Assembly (NCBI GenBank): GCA_038147495.1
Contig: JAYQTT010000016.1
Coordinates: 248,001-312,000, forward strand
Direction of reading: 5' to 3'
Origin: MED-G116 sp038147495
GTDB taxonomy: Bacteria > Pseudomonadota > Alphaproteobacteria > Puniceispirillales > Puniceispirillaceae
DNA: 64,000 nt
Positions 17,053 through 25,923 of this stretch are shown piece by piece. The position numbers were made by a program, and so were the translations under genes. How positions within the stretch are numbered: the first letter of the stretch is position 1; every line of letters begins with the position of its first letter. Under the pieces are notes generated by a model. It was not told where the DNA came from, did no database searches, and worked only from the letters and a program-made list of their open reading frames with translations.

Positions 17053-18567
17053 TTACTGCCTTATTGCCGTCTTTCGGTCAAGCCTGAGCGCAAGCAACGC
17101 CAGCAAAACTGAAAACAGAAAAAAAGCAGAATGTCGATATTTTGAGAACAAAGTTGGCGATAATGGCGGTGGGGCAGCAACGTCAATGATGCCCGTGTCA
17201 TCAAGATCAATTTGCCCAAGGCTACGCCCGAAACCGTCAAAACCGGCACTGATACCATTATTCGCCACACGGATCACCGCAATGCCTTCCTCGACCGCAC
17301 GCATTCTGGACTGGGCCAGATGTTGCCAGGGACCAAGGGTGCGGCCAAACCAGGCATCATTGGTAATATTCACGATCAGATCCGGACGCGCCTCACCATT
17401 GACGATCTCACCAGAAAAAATAGTTTCATAACAGATCAACAGCCTGACCTTGCCATATCCTGGCACATCGAAGAGGCTGTCATTCTCGCCGGCAGAAAAA
17501 TCCACAGGGCCGGCAATGACATCAACAAAGGGTAGGAACCGGCGAAAAGGGGCAAATTCCCCAAAGGGCACAAGCCGCCGCTTGTCATATATCGCTGTGA
17601 TCTCGCCTGTGGCATCGACAAGTGCAGCAGAATTGAACAACCGGCCATTCTCGAGGCGCGGCAGTCCAGTGATCAACATGCCGTCAAAAGGCAGTGCAGC
17701 TGTGGCCATGTCGCGCAAAAGCGCCGCGTTGCGCCCGGGAAACGCAGAAAAAGCCGTTTCCGGCCATACCACAAGCCGGGGTATCGGCATTTTTGAGGTT
17801 GAAAGCCGCAATATCTGATCGAAATGTTTTTGTCGTTTGTCCCGGTCCCATTTGTCGGCTTGCGGAATTGACGGCTGGACCAGCCTTATTTTCTGCGCCG
17901 CCGCTGCATTCGTCACTATGCTATTATGTCCGTCAATATCATCGGCCAAACGGATCGCGCCAAGACCGGCAATCAGCGGCATGATGCAGAAAAACAAAAT
18001 ACCAAGAGGGCGTTGTCTGACGAAAAAATAGGCTGGCGAGATGGCAAAGCACAGGACCAACAGATTAAGGCCATAGAGACCAAACCAGCTTGCCGATTGC
18101 AGTAGCGCTGGATGAACCGACACCAGATAGCCCGGCGCGTTCCATGGAAATCCGGTGGCAATATGGCCGCGGGCAAATTCAGCAAGGCCAAGAAACAGAA
18201 TGAACAAGGTTATGCGCCGACTGGCCTGACCGCCCAACTTCCAGGCAAAGACGCCGGCAACGCACCAGAACATCGCCAGCAAAGCCGGAATGCCAAGCGC
18301 GGCAAAAGGCAACAGAAACCAGAACTCGGCCTCGCCAACCAGCAGGGAATGGGCAATCCAGTGCGTTGACGAGGTGAACCAGCCAAGCCCTGTCGCGGCT
18401 GAAATCAACGCGGCGGCGGGCCATGTTTTGGCACGGCCAAGCTGCAGAGCCGGATAGGCAAGACAGAAAACAGCGGGAAGCAGATTAAGGGGCGGCAGGC
18501 ACAGCGCCGCTACAGCACCGGCTATCGCGCTTAGCCCTGCAATCTGCCAACGCATGCCGTCACTCAC
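17053..18567 (-). CDS. lnt: Apolipoprotein N-acyltransferase Lnt
   Basis: Inner-membrane enzyme that adds the third acyl chain to the N-terminal Cys of lipoproteins, completing maturation before outer-membrane sorting. Several membrane segments fill residues 1-205. A periplasmic nitrilase-type domain follows with the catalytic triad Glu270 (VVWPETAFSAFP), Lys329 (YDKRRLVPFGEFAPF) and Cys379 (LLICYETIF). A final membrane helix near residue 480 ends the 504-residue protein. The start overlaps the corC stop by eight bases. The lipoproteins encoded in this window (at 38549, 59797 and 62907) would be substrates. Confidence 0.95.
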   Translation of the reverse strand: MSDGMRWQIAGLSAIAGAVAALCLPPLNLLPAVFCLAYPALQLGRAKTWPAAALISAATGLGWFTSSTHWIAHSLLVGEAEFWFLLPFAALGIPALLAMFWCVAGVFAWKLGGQASRRITLFILFLGLAEFARGHIATGFPWNAPGYLVSVHPALLQSASWFGLYGLNLLVLCFAISPAYFFVRQRPLGILFFCIMPLIAGLGAIRLADDIDGHNSIVTNAAAAQKIRLVQPSIPQADKWDRDKRQKHFDQILRLSTSKMPIPRLVVWPETAFSAFPGRNAALLRDMATAALPFDGMLITGLPRLENGRLFNSAALVDATGEITAIYDKRRLVPFGEFAPFRRFLPFVDVIAGPVDFSAGENDSLFDVPGYGKVRLLICYETIFSGEIVNGEARPDLIVNITNDAWFGRTLGPWQHLAQSRMRAVEEGIAVIRVANNGISAGFDGFGRSLGQIDLDDTGIIDVAAPPPLSPTLFSKYRHSAFFLFSVLLALLALRLDRKTAIRQ

Positions 18568-19405
18568 CCACAGAAGGTGACACGCGCGCCAAGCCCCTTA
18601 TCCGCAGCAAGGTGAGCCGACGCGGATCACCTTCCAGCACCTCAAATTGCAAGCCGATGGGGTGACGCACCACCTCACCGCGCCCCGGCACGCGGCCAGC
18701 GAGCGAACAGACAAGGCCACCAAGTGTGTCGATTTCATCGCGTTCATCATCGTCAAGCAAAGGACCGGTCAATTTTTCCAGCTCTTCTACCTCAAGTCGA
18801 GCCTCGGCGATCGCGGTACCATCTGCCCCTGTCTCAAAGCGTGGCACCACCGTTTCATCATGCTCATCCTCAATTTCACCAACGATTTCCTCGACTAGGT
18901 CCTCAATGGTGATCAATCCATCAACACCGCCGAATTCATCGACGACAAGCGCAAGATGCCGCCGCCGTAACCGCATTTCATGGAGCAGGTCAAGCAACCG
19001 TATCGTCGGCGCAACAAACAATGCGGGGCGGAGCAAGCTTTCGACAGAGGGCGAATCTCCAGCGCGCATATGCGCCAGCACATCCTTGATGTGAATGATC
19101 CCGGCAATGTCGTCCAGCGACTGTCGGCGCACCGGCACACGGCTGTGATTCGCCTCACTCATCTGGCGGATGATGTCATTAAAGCTTTCCGACATATCAA
19201 CCGATACGATATCGGCGCGCGGGATCATCACATCGGCGGCGGTCAGACCACGAAGCTGCAGAAAATTGCGAAGTAACGCGCCCTCATGGCTGTCAAAGCC
19301 TGCCTTGTCATCAACCGATTCCTCAAGAAGATCGGTCAATTCCTGACGGAGGGATGGCTGGCTGGCCAGTCGCGGAAAAATCTTTCCCAATATCGCTCTG
19401 ATCAT
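18560..19405 (-). CDS. corC: CBS-domain protein of the CorC/TlyC family
   Basis: Soluble protein with a tandem CBS pair (DVMIPRADIVSVDMSESF, then LLHEMRLRRRHLALVVDEFGGVDGLIT) and a C-terminal CorC_HlyC domain (about residues 200-275, ending LQFEVLEGDPRRLTLLRI). The family is tied to magnesium/cobalt efflux and was once called hemolysin C; no transmembrane domain is present. There are 281 residues. The start overlaps ybeY by four bases and the stop overlaps lnt, so the three are translationally coupled, the usual ybeY-corC-lnt arrangement. Its precise function is not settled. Confidence 0.93.
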   Translation of the reverse strand: MIRAILGKIFPRLASQPSLRQELTDLLEESVDDKAGFDSHEGALLRNFLQLRGLTAADVMIPRADIVSVDMSESFNDIIRQMSEANHSRVPVRRQSLDDIAGIIHIKDVLAHMRAGDSPSVESLLRPALFVAPTIRLLDLLHEMRLRRRHLALVVDEFGGVDGLITIEDLVEEIVGEIEDEHDETVVPRFETGADGTAIAEARLEVEELEKLTGPLLDDDERDEIDTLGGLVCSLAGRVPGRGEVVRHPIGLQFEVLEGDPRRLTLLRIRGLARVSPSVGE

Positions 19406-19998
19406 GATGCCACCTCACGATCTGCAGCACGTTGCATCGCAGCATAGGGGTCGGCAATGGAAAAAGCGGCAAGGATTGCGCTCTCCATGGCTTCCATCTC
19501 GACAGCATCACTTTCGGTTTCATGGTCATAACCAAGCAAATGCATCACGCCATGCACGAACAAATGCGTCAGATGATCCCTAAACGGAGTCCCAAGCTCC
19601 TTTGCCTCGCGCTCGGTTGTTTCAAAGGCTATGGCAATTTCACCAACAAATTCGGGACCTTGATCTATGGCTTCACGATTAACAGGGGCGTCATCGGGTT
19701 CAGGAAAAGACAACACATTTGTTGGCCGCTCTATGCCCCGAAACCGGGTGTTCAACGCGCATATATGGGAATCATCGGCTAGCAACAGGCCAAGGTAAAT
19801 CCCTTCGCCGCCTGTCTCGACATCAATATGATCGAGAACACGTGCCGACAGTACTGAAAACTCCGCCAACAAATCATCAGGCCAGAGGGACGCATCGTAA
19901 TTAAGTTCTATGATATTGCCGGCTTCACTTCGCCAGACAGTTGCCTTCGTTTCACGTCCATACGGACTGTCAGGATCCAATTGTGTGTCGTCCATCAT
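19402..19998 (-). CDS. ybeY: Endoribonuclease/rRNA maturation factor YbeY
   Basis: Zinc-dependent single-strand endoribonuclease involved in 16S rRNA 3'-end maturation and 70S quality control. The zinc motif H-x3-H-x5-H is complete: His149, His153 and His159 in LFVHGVMHLLGYDHE. The conserved RFRGIERPTNVLSFP loop is also present. The length of 198 residues includes a ~25-residue N-terminal extension. ATG 19998 and ATG 19995 are alternative starts. It lies between phoH and corC and overlaps corC. Confidence 0.95.
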   Translation of the reverse strand: MMDDTQLDPDSPYGRETKATVWRSEAGNIIELNYDASLWPDDLLAEFSVLSARVLDHIDVETGGEGIYLGLLLADDSHICALNTRFRGIERPTNVLSFPEPDDAPVNREAIDQGPEFVGEIAIAFETTEREAKELGTPFRDHLTHLFVHGVMHLLGYDHETESDAVEMEAMESAILAAFSIADPYAAMQRAADREVAS

Positions 19999-20064
19999 CT
20001 TTCAATTCATCGACTGTGCGCGCTGCACCCGGTGGATTTGAGGCGGTGCAGCCGCTCGGCCATT

Positions 20065-21051
20065 CTATTTGCGCCTATTTTGCGATCCCTGTCCAGTCTC
20101 ATAAGCTTTCAGAATGCGCGCAACGACAGGATGTCTTACCACGTCATCCCCCGACAGGTGAATGATGCCGACACCAGCCACATCAACCAGACGGTCAACC
20201 GCATCGGCAAGTCCCGAGGGCTGGCCCTCAGGCAAATCGATCTGGCTCAGATCACCGGTGATCACCATGCGCGAATCCTGACCAAGTCGGGTGAGCACCA
20301 TCTTCATCTGGACCGGCGTGGTATTCTGCGCCTCATCAATGATCACATAGGCTTCGCTCAAGGTCCGTCCGCGCATGAAAGCAAGCGGAGCGATTTCAAT
20401 CTCGCCATTGGTCAACATCCGATCAACCTTGTCCGCTGGCATCATGTCATACAAAGCGTCATACAAAGGACGCAGATAGGGGTCGACCTTTTCCTTCATA
20501 TCGCCTGGAAGGAACCCCAACCTCTCACCGGCTTCAACGGCCGGACGCGACAGAATGATCCGTTCAACCTCTCGCTTTTTGAGGGATTCAACCGCCTTGG
20601 CCACAGCGACATAGGTCTTTCCGGTACCTGCCGGGCCAAGCCCGAAGACCACCTCATTTTTACGCAACAGCTCAAGATATTCTTTTTGTCCGGCTGTTTT
20701 GGCGAGGATCTTTTTCTTCCAGGTGTCCAACGCATCACCAGCCTTGCTGGCAGCTGGCGCCCGCCCGCCATTTTCGGTCCAGCGGACCACATCATCAATC
20801 ACAGTTTTTTCCAACGCCTCGACACCATTATCGATGATTGTACGGTAAATATCCTCGAGCACTTTTTGCGTGCGCTTTACCGCACCTGTATCACCAGAAA
20901 TTTTGATGCTGTTGCCAAATGACGTAAGTGACACGTCAAGCCGTGTTTCAAGATGCAGCAGGTTCTGATTATGCTCGCCGGTAAGCAGCGCAAGGATTCC
21001 ATTGTCATCGAAATCGAGCCGGACGGAACTGGTCGCTTTTTTAGCGCTCAC
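20065..21051 (-). CDS. ybeZ: PhoH-like ATPase (YbeZ)
   Basis: Cytoplasmic P-loop ATPase of the PhoH family that works with YbeY in RNA metabolism. An N-terminal KH-like region (residues 1-100) precedes the Walker A motif GPAGTGKT (139-146). Walker B is in EAYVIIDEAQNTTPVQMK, followed by the helicase-like VLTRLGQDSRMVITGD. There are 328 residues. It overlaps miaB by four bases (ATGA) and is 66 bp upstream of ybeY. The name phoH is also in use; the E. coli orthologue by position and sequence is ybeZ. Confidence 0.93.
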   Translation of the reverse strand: MSAKKATSSVRLDFDDNGILALLTGEHNQNLLHLETRLDVSLTSFGNSIKISGDTGAVKRTQKVLEDIYRTIIDNGVEALEKTVIDDVVRWTENGGRAPAASKAGDALDTWKKKILAKTAGQKEYLELLRKNEVVFGLGPAGTGKTYVAVAKAVESLKKREVERIILSRPAVEAGERLGFLPGDMKEKVDPYLRPLYDALYDMMPADKVDRMLTNGEIEIAPLAFMRGRTLSEAYVIIDEAQNTTPVQMKMVLTRLGQDSRMVITGDLSQIDLPEGQPSGLADAVDRLVDVAGVGIIHLSGDDVVRHPVVARILKAYETGQGSQNRRK

Positions 21052-22415
21052 GCTGCCCCCTTGAGATCATTGATTACACCGGTAACGCTGTTTTGTCTGG
21101 CTTCGGTAATGGTGCAGGGCACGATCATACCAATCTGGTCCGGTGTGCCGGGGAAGTTGACCGCCTGCATATAGGGTGTGCGCCCTGCCATCTGCCCCGG
21201 ACGACCGCCTTCGCGCTCAACCAAAATATCCATGACCTTGCCTTCGCTTGTCTTGTTGAAAGCAAATTGCTGTGCATTGAGCAGTTGTTGCAGCGTTTCA
21301 AGTCTCTCTGCCTTAACCGATTCAGGCACCTGACGATCATCACCTGCCGCCGGTGTGCCCGGACGAGGGCTGTATTTGAATGAGTATGCCGAGGCATAAC
21401 CAACGCGGTCAACCAGTCCAAGCGTATCGGCAAAATCCTTGTCACTTTCACCGGGAAAGCCGACGATAAAGTCACCTGAAAGTGCAATATCAGGTCGGGC
21501 CACACGCAATTTGTCGATGATCTCAAAATAGGCGTCACGCTCATGCCGGCGATTCATCGCGTCAAGCACGGCGTTTGATCCAGACTGAACCGGCAGATGC
21601 AAATAGGGCATAAGCTGTGGCAGATCACGATGCGCGTTGATCAATTCGTCATCCATATCCAACGGATGCGATGTCGTGTAGCGAAGCCGTTCCAGCCCAT
21701 CAATCTCTGCCAGCGCAAACAGCAATCTGGCAAGATTCCAGCTTTTGCCATTCTCGGCATCACCGTGATAGGCATTTACATTCTGGCCAAGCAGGGTGAG
21801 TTCCCGCGTTCCCGATGCAACCAGCCGTTTCGCCTCAGCCAGCACCGTTTCAACTGGCCGTGAAAATTCGGCACCTCTGGTGTAGGGAACAACGCAAAAG
21901 GCGCAAAATTTATCGCAACCTTCCTGCACGCTCAAAAAGGCGGCCGGACCTCGCGGCGCGTGTTCGCCTGGCAACAGGTCAAATTTTACCTCTTCGGGGA
22001 ATTCTGTATCGACAACCCGCTGGCGTGCCGATGGATCAACCTTGGCAACAAGTTCAGGCAGCCGGTGATAGGTCTGTGGGCCAACAACAATGTCCACCCA
22101 TGGAGCACGGCGGGTTATCTCTTCACCCTCGGCCTGGGCAACACAGCCAGCCACAGCAATCATCATATTCCGGCCTTGCTGATCGCGGGCCTTGTCTTTC
22201 ATCATCCGCAACCGGCCAAGTTCGGAAAAAACCTTCTCGGCGGCCTTTTCCCGAATATGGCATGTATTAAGAATCACCATATCAGCCGCTTCGGGGCCGT
22301 CTGTGGTCTCATACCCCAGCGGCGCAAGCGCATCTGTCATACGGTCAGAATCATAGACATTCATCTGACAGCCATAGGTTTTGACAAAAAGTTTTTTGCT
22401 CACGGCTCTGATCAC
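21048..22415 (-). CDS. miaB: tRNA-2-methylthio-N6-dimethylallyladenosine synthase MiaB
   Basis: Radical-SAM methylthiotransferase that converts i6A37 to ms2i6A37 in tRNAs reading UNN codons. The UPF0004 domain supplies Cys16, Cys52 and Cys91 for the auxiliary cluster. The radical-SAM cluster ligands are Cys167, Cys171 and Cys174 in GCDKFCAFCVVPYTRG. A TRAM RNA-binding domain ends the 455-residue protein. Downstream phoH overlaps by four bases and upstream rimI is 53 bp away. MiaB needs iron-sulfur clusters, as supplied by factors such as the Nfu protein encoded at 25924. Confidence 0.97.
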   Translation of the reverse strand: MIRAVSKKLFVKTYGCQMNVYDSDRMTDALAPLGYETTDGPEAADMVILNTCHIREKAAEKVFSELGRLRMMKDKARDQQGRNMMIAVAGCVAQAEGEEITRRAPWVDIVVGPQTYHRLPELVAKVDPSARQRVVDTEFPEEVKFDLLPGEHAPRGPAAFLSVQEGCDKFCAFCVVPYTRGAEFSRPVETVLAEAKRLVASGTRELTLLGQNVNAYHGDAENGKSWNLARLLFALAEIDGLERLRYTTSHPLDMDDELINAHRDLPQLMPYLHLPVQSGSNAVLDAMNRRHERDAYFEIIDKLRVARPDIALSGDFIVGFPGESDKDFADTLGLVDRVGYASAYSFKYSPRPGTPAAGDDRQVPESVKAERLETLQQLLNAQQFAFNKTSEGKVMDILVEREGGRPGQMAGRTPYMQAVNFPGTPDQIGMIVPCTITEARQNSVTGVINDLKGAA

Positions 22416-22468
22416 GCCATAACGATTATCGTTGCTTGGCTCGTTCTAACCACTTGCCCGAAGCCGGG

Positions 22469-22930
22469 TCAAGAAAAAGGCGACGCTGCGTCGAATTGCA
22501 TAACAAGCGCATCACACCGGTATCCATCCCGCTGATAATAGTTGGCGCGTTTACCAACGGTGCCAAAACCATGTTTTTCATAGAGTGCAATCGCGGCGTG
22601 ATTATCGATTGCCACCTCAAGAGTCACTGTGCCCCCAGTCTTTTCACAGGCCGCGGAAAGAAAGCGGGCAAGCATCATCCGGGCAAACCCATTACGCTGC
22701 CAGACAGGGTCTGTACCAAGCGACAGGATTTCAGCATGGCCATCAGCCAGATGTGCAAGCAGGTAGGCACATATCTGCCGATCATCGCCGCGCCGGACAA
22801 GACCATAAAATGCCGGACCCGAAAACAGCGTCTCGAGGGCCTGCAAAAGAAGCGGACGGTCAAATAAATCCGCTTCAAGCCGCGCGACCTGCGGCAGATC
22901 TTCACGCACCATGGTATCCGTATCAGTCAT
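22469..22930 (-). CDS. rimI: Ribosomal-protein-alanine N-acetyltransferase-like GNAT, RimI family
   Basis: GNAT acetyltransferase of 153 residues. Acetyl-CoA-binding motif A is in ILSLGTDPVWQRNGFARMML, and NHAAIALYEKHGFGTVGKRANYY is the RimI-type end segment. RimI acetylates the N-terminal alanine of ribosomal protein S18 in E. coli. The start overlaps the tsaB stop by four bases, the common tsaB-rimI pairing. The first 35 residues (LARLEADLFDRP-like) are divergent, so the substrate is assigned by position more than by sequence. Confidence 0.88.
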   Translation of the reverse strand: MTDTDTMVREDLPQVARLEADLFDRPLLLQALETLFSGPAFYGLVRRGDDRQICAYLLAHLADGHAEILSLGTDPVWQRNGFARMMLARFLSAACEKTGGTVTLEVAIDNHAAIALYEKHGFGTVGKRANYYQRDGYRCDALVMQFDAASPFS

Positions 22931-23652
22931 TGAGACGCTTTTTTGCTTGGGCCAAGAAAGGCTGGCGCCAGATAAAGCGGCGTCATCCCGGCGTCATCCT
23001 CGCCACTGGCAATAAGCGATTCGGCATACGCCGCGATATCTGCCGCCTGTACATGACTAACCACATCACGCGGTATGGAAATGGTGTCAACCTGCGCAGC
23101 AAGCGCCGCGGCGAGGCTCTCCGCCTGCCAGCCAACAATTGCAAGGGCGCCAATGTCTGAAGGAACATGCGCGCCGATACTGTCAGCTCCCGTTTCGATG
23201 ACATCGCCAAGGGATGCGCCATTGCGGTCAAAAAACTGTGCGTAGCAGGGGCCACGTCTTGTATCGGCACTGACAAGAACCGGAATGTCGAGATTGAGCC
23301 GGTGCGCCAGAGCCGCTAGCCCGTTGACGCCAACCCCTTTGGCGCCGGTGGCAAGGCAAAGCCCCTTGGCCGTTGCAAGCGCCACCCGAATACCGGTGAA
23401 TGATCCGGGGCCAACCCCGGCTGCCACATGTGTCACATCGGCAAAATTGATCGCCGCCTGTGTCATCACATCTGAAATCATCGGCGTGATCAAGGCAGCG
23501 TGACCGTGACGTGCCGCATGACATATCTGCGCGTGCAGCTTTCCAGCCAGATAAACCGCCACGGACAATTCATCACCACTTGCCTCAAGTGCCAGTATCA
23601 CCGGCGTGGTATTGCCAGCAGACATTTTTTTTGCATCAGGTGATTGCGACAT
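22927..23652 (-). CDS. tsaB: tRNA threonylcarbamoyladenosine biosynthesis protein TsaB
   Basis: Non-catalytic ASKHA-fold partner of TsaD in t6A37 synthesis. The N-terminal VILALEASGDELSVAVYL and the highly conserved GVGPGSFTGIRVALATAKGL mark TsaB. There are 241 residues; the last 40 are less conserved, as usual. It is the first gene of the minus-strand block tsaB-rimI-miaB-phoH-ybeY-corC-lnt-metK-trmB and is divergent from the polysaccharide deacetylase. Confidence 0.93.
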   Translation of the reverse strand: MSQSPDAKKMSAGNTTPVILALEASGDELSVAVYLAGKLHAQICHAARHGHAALITPMISDVMTQAAINFADVTHVAAGVGPGSFTGIRVALATAKGLCLATGAKGVGVNGLAALAHRLNLDIPVLVSADTRRGPCYAQFFDRNGASLGDVIETGADSIGAHVPSDIGALAIVGWQAESLAAALAAQVDTISIPRDVVSHVQAADIAAYAESLIASGEDDAGMTPLYLAPAFLGPSKKASQ

Positions 23653-23724
23653 TGATGTGGTTTCCCCGTCTCATGAAAATCGCATAGAGGTGGATCTGTT
23701 ATCGATCCTTGCACTGGCGTTTTG

Positions 23725-23754
23725 TTGGCGTTACCTGTCAGAAGGCAGTATGAT
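23725..23754 (+). promoter_or_regulatory. Predicted promoter for the polysaccharide deacetylase gene
   Basis: TTGGCG (23725-23730), 18 bp, TATGAT (23749-23754), ending 36 bp before the ATG at 23791. This is a motif match only. Confidence 0.4.
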
Positions 23755-23790
23755 CATCCGGAGAAATACCATTTTCCAGAGGATATCGCC

Positions 23791-24828
23791 ATGACCAAGC
23801 CGTGTTTTCATCCGCAGCGGATATTGTTGATGGCGATGCTCGCCGCAATGTGCCTTGTGCCGGTCATGGCCATTCGTGCGGCAGAACATGCAACGGTGCT
23901 TATGTATCATCGCTTTGGTGAGGACCAATACCCCAGCACCAATATTCGCCTTGAGCAATTTGAGGCCCATCTCGAAATGTTGTCCTCGGGTGGATACAAT
24001 GTCATCCCGCTTGCCGACATCGTGGCAAAGCTGCAGAACGGCGAGTCCTTGCCGGACCGGACCGTGGCCATCACCATTGATGATGCTTATTTGTCGGTCT
24101 ATGAAGAGGCGTGGCCACGCCTTCGCCGCCATAACTTCCCCGCCACGATCTTTGTTGCAACGCGCCCGATTGATATCGGGCTTCGCGGCTATATGAACTG
24201 GGACCAACTTCGTGAAATGCAAGCCAACGGCTTTGATATCGGCAGTCAGACGCGTTCGCATCCGCATATGCACCTGATTTCGCCAGAGGAGGTTGATGAC
24301 GAACTATCGTCATCAAATGACAGATTCATCGCCGAATTGGGAATGCGTCCTGATTTATTTGCCTATCCCTATGGTGAATATAATCTGGCCGTTGTTGACG
24401 CTGTGAAAAATGCAGGCTTTGTCGCCGCTTTTGGTCAAAATTCGGGAATCATGAACGGCTATGACGGCTTTTACGAATTGCCCCGTTTTGCGATGAATGA
24501 GCAATTCGGCACCATGGAGCGGCTCGAGCTTGCGATCAATGGTTTGCCGTTGAAAGTCAATCAGGTGACGCCCGCCGATATGGTTCTGGAAGAAAACCCG
24601 CCGATCTATGGTTTCACCCTTGCCCCGGATATGGACCAGCAGGACCAGCTGCGCTGTTTCAACAGCACCTATGGCAAGCTGGAGGTCACTGTTCTTGGAC
24701 GGCGGGCCGAAGTGCGCCTGCCCGGACCGCTTACCGGTAACCGGTCGCGGATCAATTGCACCATGCCAGGGCCCGATGGTCGATGGCGGTGGTTTGGTCG
24801 GCAATTTCTGCCACCGGCAAGTCAATAA
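23791..24828 (+). CDS. Secreted polysaccharide deacetylase (NodB homology domain)
   Basis: Metal-dependent carbohydrate esterase 4-type protein, exported by a signal peptide (residues 1-30, cut near AIRA-AEHAT). The NodB domain shows motif 1 as AITIDDAY (Asp97, Asp98), motif 2 as IGSQTRSHPHMH (His157) and motif 3 as FAYPYGEYN. Motif 2 has Gln153 where the first metal-binding His usually stands, so metal binding or activity may be altered. After the NodB domain a ~90-residue tail with two cysteines (LRCFNST and INCTMPG) forms an unrecognised, probably disulfide-bonded beta domain. The start is ATG 23791 behind AGAGGA; the longer open frame upstream is rejected. It stands alone and is divergent from tsaB. 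The substrate is unknown; peptidoglycan or an exopolysaccharide is possible. Confidence 0.85.
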   Translation: MTKPCFHPQRILLMAMLAAMCLVPVMAIRAAEHATVLMYHRFGEDQYPSTNIRLEQFEAHLEMLSSGGYNVIPLADIVAKLQNGESLPDRTVAITIDDAYLSVYEEAWPRLRRHNFPATIFVATRPIDIGLRGYMNWDQLREMQANGFDIGSQTRSHPHMHLISPEEVDDELSSSNDRFIAELGMRPDLFAYPYGEYNLAVVDAVKNAGFVAAFGQNSGIMNGYDGFYELPRFAMNEQFGTMERLELAINGLPLKVNQVTPADMVLEENPPIYGFTLAPDMDQQDQLRCFNSTYGKLEVTVLGRRAEVRLPGPLTGNRSRINCTMPGPDGRWRWFGRQFLPPASQ

Positions 24829-24868
24829 AAAAGACCGTCATTGGCGAGGCGCCCGAAGGGCAAAATCA

Positions 24869-25878
24869 CTATTCAAATCTGGCCCCGGCAAAACGGTCAA
24901 AATCATTTGACAGCATGACCTCGTGAAGCTTTTCGACATAGGCATCGCCAATCTCGGCATATCCATCGAGATAAACCGCCAATGCAAACGCCCTGCTGGG
25001 CTCGTTTTCATCGGCAAGCGCGGCCCGGCGCAGACGAAATTCTTCGTAGCGCGGATGTGTATTCAAATTATGCATATAGGCCCGAACTGACCCAAGCAAA
25101 TGGGGAAAGCTGCGAACCACCGCCCGATCATCACTGGCATCAAGCGGCTTCAAACCTGCTGTTTTGCGCCATGCCCACTGACCAAACAGGGCATTGCCAT
25201 CACGCGCAAAGCGTGACATTCCCCAGCCAGATTCAACTGCCGCCTGCGTCAAGGCAAGGGCCACTGGGATCACATCCGCATGCAGCAAAATATGGCGGGT
25301 TAGTTCGTCATCGTCCTGATCAATGATCTCTACACCATATTCATCCGCCCATCGCTCTAACGTTTCGCGATCACCGCGGCTCGCGGCGCGGCGAATGATC
25401 ATACGGCGGGTCAGGATTTCGTCATTTGCGGCGATGATCAAGGGCAGCACAATGCCTATGAAGCTGTCCTTCAGATCCGTCGATTCAAGTCCAAGATGCG
25501 AGTCTGGTATCGTTTCGTGAAAGCGGCGTTCTACAAGTACGGGGGGAACCTCGGCCGCTGGCTTCGGCTTTGTTGCCACATCATCGCCAACAGGCCCTGT
25601 TGGTTGGTTGGTTGGGCTGGTTGGGCTGGTGATGCTGTTGTCTGGCTTGTTGCGTCTGCGGCAGTGCCTGTCATCGCATCCTTTGCGCTGTCGGCAATGA
25701 CCATATCTGTGGCTTGTTGCGCTTGTTCAGAATTGGTCGCGGGATCTGGCCCGTCAGAGAGCCAATGCGGGGGGCCAAGACCAAACACCCCCGGTAACAA
25801 CATCAAGATCAAGACCGCGGATGCGAGGCCCCAAAGCAAGTGTTTGTTGGAAAATAATACATCAACTCGTCTGATCAC
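24869..25878 (-). CDS. Membrane-anchored glucosaminidase-domain (Bax-like) protein, frame broken at a tetranucleotide repeat
   Basis: GTG 25878 opens a frame with a short basic N-terminus and one membrane helix (HLLWGLASAVLILMLLPGVF, residues 13-32), then a Thr/Ala/Pro/Gln-rich linker. At the (TTGG)4 repeat at 25600-25615 the frame shifts. In the second frame the protein goes on with VATKPKPAAEVPPVLVERRF and a glucosaminidase-type domain (LALTQAAVESGWGMSRFARDGNALFGQWAW) typical of Bax-like putative peptidoglycan hydrolases, where the Glu of AAVESGWG is the likely catalytic residue. One extra base, or exactly one more four-base repeat, restores about 337 residues. It is convergent with the deacetylase gene. 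It may be phase-variable or a sequence error; the repeat is short, so error is at least as likely. Confidence 0.75.
25600..25615. repeat. Tetranucleotide repeat (TTGG)4 inside the glucosaminidase-like gene
   Basis: Four perfect copies of TTGG (CCAA on the coding strand), flanked on one side by a GGGCTGGTT-like direct duplication. Adding one unit would put the two halves of the host gene in frame. Confidence 0.85.
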
Positions 25879-25923
25879 ATATCACCCCGCCATCAAAAAC
25901 GAATCAAATTATCTTCGATCCCT

